Positions 59,085 through 64,000 of a DNA stretch of 64,000 nt are shown piece by piece. The translations under genes were made by a program, and so were the position numbers. Origin of the DNA: Puccinia triticina (lineage: Eukaryota; Basidiomycota; Pucciniomycetes; Pucciniales; Pucciniaceae); assembly GCF_026914185.1 (NCBI RefSeq), contig NC_070563.1, positions 3,059,001 to 3,123,000 on the forward strand, read 5' to 3'. The notes under the pieces were generated by a model. The model was not told the origin of the DNA. It did no database searches and saw only the letters and a list, made by a program, of their open reading frames with translations. How positions within the stretch are numbered: position 1 is the first letter of the stretch; each line of letters starts with the position of its first letter.

Positions 59085-60306
59085 AAGACACCTTACGCTC
59101 AAATCTGGTACACATGTTAAATCAATCCCAGGCCTAGTAGAAATTTATGATATTGGATATGATGAGTCATATATACAAGCCATTAAATATGAACAAAATT
59201 GATGTAGCATGATATATTGAGACTGATTGTTTTTTTTTTTTTTTTTGGAAAGTAGATTTCAACACTTCTGCAAGGTTCAAGTGACAATAATTCATGCCTC
59301 CCCATTCCTCCTCCCCCCTTCCCCTCCCTGCCTGACTTAACAGACTATTTTTTCTCAGGAATAATTCATATGAGTATGTAAAAATGACCTATTTGATCTG
59401 GCAACAAAATGAAGCTTTTACTATGGTTGAAAACTAAGAAAGGAGGAAATCAAGAGAAAGAGAGATGATAGAAGGGTTATAATGTTGCAGGAAGGAAACA
59501 AATTAAAGGGAAATTTCAAAAAAAAAAAAAACGGACATACTTCGCGCACTGCGAAAAACACTTCGCGCACTGCACAGTGCGCGGATTCCCAAACACTTCG
59601 CACACTGCGGGTAAAATACGCAACTCTTTGAAGATTTTTTTTGACCAATCAATAGACAGGCCTCTCATTGGCCTCTCTGAATTTTCTGGGAGTTTTTCAA
59701 AGCATTCTTCTATGTTAAAAAAAATCATTGAAAACCAGAAGAAATGTAGGATTTGGGCGCCTAAAAAACAAGGTTCCCATAGCCCAAAAATTTCAAATAA
59801 TTTATTGAGTACTGAAACATGTAAGAACAGCTACTTCAGAAGTTTTCAGCCACTTTGTGCAAGCATACGGGTCTGAAAAATAACAAACTTCACCACATAT
59901 TAGCACATTGCATCTAAATTATCCTGATTTTTCAGACCTGTATTCTTGCAAAAAGTGGCTAAAAACTTCTGAAGTAGGTTTTCTTGCATGTTTCATTAAC
60001 CAAATCCTACATTTCTGCTGGTTTTTAATGATTTTTTTAACGTAGAAGAATGCTTCAAAAAACTCCCAAAAAATTCAGAGAGGCCAATGAGAAGCCTGTC
60101 TATTGATTGGTCAAAAAAAAACTTCAAAAAGTTGCGTATTTTACCCGCAGTGCGCGAAGTGTTTGGGAATTCGCGCACTGTGCAGTGCGCAAAGTGTTTT
60201 TCACAGTGCGCGAAGTATGTCCAAAAAAAAATGATCAATATAATACGATCAATATATGCCATATTGATCAATATATGCCTTCCCAAATTCATCCATGTTT
60301 GTAGTG
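59085..60306 (-). repeat. Right terminal inverted repeat with MITE insertion
   Basis: Complement of 45498-46020 when the 689-bp MITE at 59534-60222 is removed (about 533 bp remain). Confidence 0.85.
59534..60222. mobile_element. 689-bp foldback MITE with GCGCACTG ends
   Basis: Inverted arms of about 300-345 bp with a ~45-bp loop near 59880-59925. Ends are GGACATACTTCGCGCACTG, followed by subterminal repeats CTTCGCGCACTG and a palindrome GCGCACTGCACAGTGCGC. It sits in the poly-A/T tract of the right TIR; the left TIR lacks it, which gives the empty site (TTGATCATTTTTTTTTTTGA). The target duplication is hidden by the homopolymer. Related fragment at 14884-15083. Confidence 0.88.
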
Positions 60307-61128
60307 TTAGTCGCCAGAATATAAGCCAAGGTGGTCAATGTCTTTCCCAAACACATATCGTCGGCAAGTATTGATCCTCGACACCTTGACGCCATCAAGT
60401 TCGAAGTGGGGTTGATCCCGGCCTGATGTATCAAGGGGCAAAGCCAAGCGTTAATGGGGTGATTCCAAACCAACACTGGGTCGTTGTTTGGGGACTCGTT
60501 GTTTCTGAGGAACCGGAGGGCAGTCAGCTGGTGGGGCTTTAGATTGGTCCGACACTGGCGAAGAGCCGGAGCAAGCCAATCCTCCTGTGCAATACCATCA
60601 TCCCCCACATGGTTAAAAGTCAGGTGTGGAATTTCAAAGAAAAGGCTCGGGTTATAGTTCCAAATTGGTGTTAGCTCCACGTGTGCAGCTTCAAAAGCGT
60701 TCTTCACAAGGCTGACATTCTCGTGACGACTAAAAACGCAACCCCGGAGCTCAAGCTGGTCGCCAGGAAGGGTCACTACGAAAGCTTTGATCTTCATGAC
60801 ATCGGGGTCGTTTGGAGGTATCTCGCGACCGGTAGCTGGAGTTGAACAAGTCGATATGGGCCCTAGTAACGGACCAAGGTGTTGACTTGCAGTACTGCTG
60901 AGATCACCTATCTGCTCCTGGGGTGCTCAATAAACGTGCACTCGCCGGCGACCTCGCTGCAGAAAGCCCACCTGGGGAGTGCTGTCTCGTAAATGCCGGG
61001 TAGATGATATCGGAATCATGAATTGGCCCAGACAGTATGTACTGGTCATAGTCCTGGCCGGATGTTGGTTTGTGTTGAAACCGATTCACTGATTGTTGAG
61101 ATCCAAGAACAATGTTATCAGGATCCAA

Positions 61129-62288
61129 TATGACGCAGAAAACGAGCGCACATAAAGCGTTGTTTGGGGTGCAGTGTTTGGCCGGTGGGCCTGTGTTTGG
61201 TATGTGTCATTCCGGAGCGGCACCCAAACAGTCATTACATGTTGGTCAACATGTTACCAACAATCTACAATCCACAAGATTACCAAGTAGGCATCAGCAC
61301 TGACATCCCAAACCACTCCGCTAAAGGTTAGCATAGCTATGGTTTTGTTGATGGACCAGATCGCAGCACCAACGTCTATTACATCCTTTCAGAGTGACAA
61401 CGCAGGGTGGCACCTGTGCGTGAGTGGTTCAGCTAGCTGTTCCCCAGCCCCCACACACGCAGGAGTGATGCTGATGTGAGATCATAGACTGTTATCCGGC
61501 AGTATTGCAGGATATCTTTCAGCTCCTGCAATTCAGCCGCAGCTCAGCTGGCCTCTGCAACAGAAAAACAGGCGGGCACAGTCATTTCTTCACACACAAG
61601 TGAACTACATAGAACACATGTTGACAAACAGATGCAAGTCACAACCTCAGGTTGACCAGGAAAACAAGCCCAGGGACCTATTCAAAGGGAAAGGCGCAGG
61701 ACCTTCACAAAAGGTCAGAATAGATTTGCCACACCAAGCAGTCCTCAGTCCTAATGTCATGTTTCTGCATCCTGGAGGACTTTGGAGCTCCATTCAACTT
61801 CCCATTGAAAGTGCACATCAGCGGCTGATAGTGGTGAACAGGAACATTCCCCCATCTGAGCTGTGCGCATCTCTCAATCACCCACCTGCCTGTGTTTCAC
61901 CTTTTAGGGAGCAAAGGTGCTTGTGGGTTTGTTCCCGGTTGTGATTTCTAGGCTGCCCTGTTCATTTACACCTGATCAGCACTCTTAACTGAACTAAGTA
62001 TGGCTAAAAACATTCACTGGAGATCCCAGGGCTCAGGCTTTGTGGATCAGGGGGCAGGAATAAAACAAAGGAGCAGTTATTATACCTGATATATGAAGTC
62101 TGAAGAGTTGGGTATGAGTGGACTCAAGTATCAAATACATTTGGCTTATGTAAACAGGCAAAGAGAGCTACGGACAACTCCATCACACTATCAAGTGCAA
62201 TCACCAGTGAGTCAAATATGAGGTTGGACTTACATTACAGCTGGCACCCAGCTCACATCAGACTGCTTGACTCATAAAATTAAGGTTG
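61129..62288. other. Unassigned region 5' of the SNF2 gene
   Basis: No recognisable ORF, repeat or RNA gene. It would contain the first exon and promoter of the SNF2 gene, but no start could be chosen. Confidence 0.35.
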
Positions 62289-63187
62289 GGCACTCTCTAA
62301 AGAGTGCCACACTTCCTTCCCTGGTGACAGGCCATCGAGCGGAGTTGCACACTCCCCCGATGACCGGCCAGCACATGCGTGCATGTGGCACAAATTACCG
62401 GTCATCGAGGGGATTGTGTACTCCTCTCGATGGCCAATCTATCCCGGTCATCGAGTGGAGTACATACTTCCCTCGATGACCGGGTCCGTCCTGGTCATCG
62501 AGGGGAGTGTTCACTCCTCTCGATGACCAGGTCCATGCCGGTCATTGAGAGGAGTACATCCTTCCCTCAATGACCGGGTCCGTTCCGGTCATTGAGAGGA
62601 ATGTTCACTCCTCTCGCCAACCGGAGCAACCAGGTGACCAAGCTCCGGTCGTCGAGAGGAGTGAACATTCCTCTCAATGACCGGAACGGACCCGGTCATC
62701 GAGGGAAGGATGTACTCCTCTCGATGACTGGCATGGACCCGGTCATCAAGGGAAGTATGTACTCCCCTCGATGACCGGAACGGACCCGGTCATCGAGGGA
62801 AGTATGTACTCCACTCGATGACCGGGACAGAGTGGCCATTGAGAGGAGTACACAATCCCCTTGATGACCGGTAATTTGTGCCACATGCACGCATGTGCTG
62901 GCCGGTCATCGGGGGAGTGTGCAACTCCGCTTGATGGCCTGTGCTGGCCATCGGCACGGCGGCTGGGGGATAGCTGGGCCCGGAGCTGCTGCCCCTCGAA
63001 CTTTCTTTTCGAGGGGCTGGGTACCCGACCGCTAAGTCTTAGCAGGTGAAAAGTCCCCGGGGTGGGCTATCGGGGTAGCGGGTGCCTTTTTTTTGGATAT
63101 TAATTATGTTTTTTTTTTACATGACAAGGACACCTCCAAAAAATCCAATCACCAGGGGGGAATGTGTGGCACTCTCTAGAGAGTGCC
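62289..63187. mobile_element. ~0.9 kb element with palindromic GGCACTCTC ends
   Basis: Both ends are GGCACTCTCTARAGAGTGCC, itself a palindrome, followed inward by CACT/ACATTCC and CCTGGTG. The right third (62940-63187) matches the fragment at 15090-15332. The left two thirds are a long inverted repeat absent from that other copy. No obvious target duplication. Ends resemble, in reversed order of blocks, the TIR of the 4061-8600 element. Confidence 0.65.
62327..62945. repeat. Long inverted repeat made of CGGTCATCGAG palindromes
   Basis: Arms of about 290-300 bp (62327-62620 and 62650-62945) pair nearly end to end around a ~30-bp centre (CAACCGGAGCAACCAGGTGA). Each arm is itself a chain of ~55-bp palindromic units GGTCATCGAGGGGAGT...ACTCCTCTCGATGACC. 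A GCACATGCGTGCATGTG palindrome lies near both outer ends. Confidence 0.88.
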
Positions 63188-64000
63188 GGACCATATGTTC
63201 CTCCAGGAACGGTGTCTGATGTCAACTATTGAAGAATGTGTGACTAAACCTTGTGTCTATCTTGAACTGATGTTCAACCACATTGGAAATCAGATGGATG
63301 ATAAAAACACTCATAAATGATTATTGACTCATGATATGGGTGTGTTTGCTGCATTGCAAGTTGAAGGTATGTTGAAGTCATTCTGATGTTGCGATTGAGT
63401 CCATGTGGTTAATGTCACATGTGGCGCAAAATGACACTGTATATCAAGTTAGCTCATGGGGCTCCAACCAACAGGTAGAACGGAGCACCTGATGATAAAG
63501 TTGTGTCAAAACAGATACTGTTGTGTCACTTGGGGGTCAATTAATTGGCCCACATATACATGCAAGAGTGCAGAGGTCTTTGGCCCCATTGCCATGTTGG
63601 AAGGGTGCCACCATTTCTCCAGAATCTTGAGTTAGGCAGGACTGCTGCTGGCATGCTTCTGTTCATGATCTCACAACTATCAAAAGTCAATGTTGCGGCA
63701 CAATAATGTAGGTCCTTATTCTCACTACATGAGGAGCAACCAACCAGCCACTTGATGCGAGTTTGATGAATCCACCACATTCCCCGCATTTGGAAAAAGT
63801 GCTTCTGAAGCTAGTGCATTGGCTCTGTGTCACGTAGCAGAGAAACCCTCTTTTGGGAGCTGAGAGTCTGTCTGACAACTCTCCATTGTGAAGTTCTGTC
63901 TGAATGTTTGGGGGAACTGTGCCAACACATATTCCCTGCAAGGGTGTCATGGGTGCTTAAATGATCCAATGCTGGTCTTGCGGTTTTGTGTGGTATGAGT
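63188..64000. other. Unassigned region at window end
   Basis: No repeat or domain recognised. A Cys-rich open frame on the minus strand near 63780-63870 (SKCGECGGFIKL) is too short and unsupported to call. Confidence 0.35.

Larger units (their letters stand above)
45498..60306. mobile_element. 14.8 kb CACTA-ended foldback element carrying satellite DNA
   Basis: Ends are inverted repeats of about 525 bp: right end CACTACAAACATGGATGAAT (complement, ending 60306), left end the same from CTACAAACATGG with AA in place of CA. Target duplication TTA (45495-45497 and 60307-60309) is the 3 bp expected for CACTA. Subterminal ATATTGATCA words recur three to four times per end, like TNPA-binding repeats. 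Between the ends are only 173-bp satellite arrays in opposite orientations meeting near 55705. No transposase of its own was found; the hAT at 47952-53009 is a later insertion. It interrupts an exon of the SNF2 gene, whose frame is restored when element plus one TTA are removed. Confidence 0.8.
40860..61128 (-). pseudogene. SNF2-family ATPase gene split by two transposons
   Basis: Chromatin-remodelling or repair-type DNA-dependent ATPase, Rad5/HLTF-like in motif order but with no RING finger seen. From the 5' side: an N-terminal segment near 61128-60904, then 60797-60307 with NLKPHQLTALRFLRNNE and SILADDMCLGKTLTTLAYIL; then, left of the 14.8 kb insertion, WADWTHRSAATLVICPLATL (about 45470), MDEA-H split by a 62-bp intron (45121-45182), LTGTPVQN (about 45040), KAVVFSSF, AAGVGIDL (about 44300), and, left of the LTR element, EPSWNPASENQAVDRLYRLG; the stop is at 40860. 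Removing the inserts gives TNDAAVDYYW in frame, and the LTR element sits in a GC-AG intron (GCAAGT...CTTCTAG). The Walker region has Cys where the family has Gly (DMCLGKT for DMGLGKT), which could impair ATP binding. The true start codon was not found. Confidence 0.8.

Overview
This is a transposon-dense, gene-poor stretch of a eukaryotic nuclear genome, most likely a basidiomycete fungus and plausibly a rust (Pucciniales). The reasons are short GT-AG introns of about 50-90 bp with CTGAC-like branch sites, fungal-type CACTA, hAT and Gypsy proteins, and paired hypothetical proteins around a CACTA transposase that look fungal. No rRNA, canonical tRNA, CRISPR array or bacterial-type operon was seen. 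Host assignment is inference, because no search could be run.

Layout. 1-15.3 kb holds repeats only: a solo-type LTR family (1-758; 3829-4060 continued at 8601-9130), a 4.5 kb TIR element splitting that LTR (4061-8600), two short CAA...TTG elements (6494-6949, 10276-10745), GC-rich palindromic blocks, foldback elements and a minisatellite. 15.3-19.8 kb is mostly unassigned. 19.8-26.4 kb is one five-exon unknown gene split by a 4.1 kb hAT element (21416-25516), which is itself hit by a 341 bp CAA...TTG element. 26.9-40.7 kb is a CACTA-type neighbourhood: 38-bp perfect-length palindromes, an accessory gene (27892-29615), a CACTA transposase gene (30216-37453) split by a 4148 bp Gypsy element, and a second member of the accessory family (39531-40697). 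40.9-61.1 kb is a single SNF2-family ATPase gene on the minus strand. It is broken twice: by a 3158 bp gag-only LTR element in an intron, and by a 14.8 kb CACTA-ended foldback element in an exon. That foldback carries two oppositely oriented arrays of a 173-bp satellite and has been hit by a 5.1 kb hAT element (itself carrying a solo LTR) and a 689 bp MITE. 62.3-63.2 kb is another foldback element with a long inverted repeat.

How the parts relate. The insertions are datable relative to each other because target-site duplications can be read directly and, at the two exon insertions in non-transposon genes, removing the insert restores a continuous reading frame (unknown gene: 2277 nt of exon, divisible by three; ATPase: TNDAAVDYYW across the junction). 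Three observations stand out: (1) a satellite array packaged between 0.5 kb CACTA-like terminal inverted repeats; (2) a gag-only and a pol-only LTR element whose 340/341 bp LTRs share architecture and hairpins but almost no sequence, and which share an unusual post-LTR oligo-T tract; (3) a family of CAA...TTG elements with 7-bp target duplications and self-complementary TAGCG-type termini, one of which encodes a hAT transposase and may mobilise the rest.
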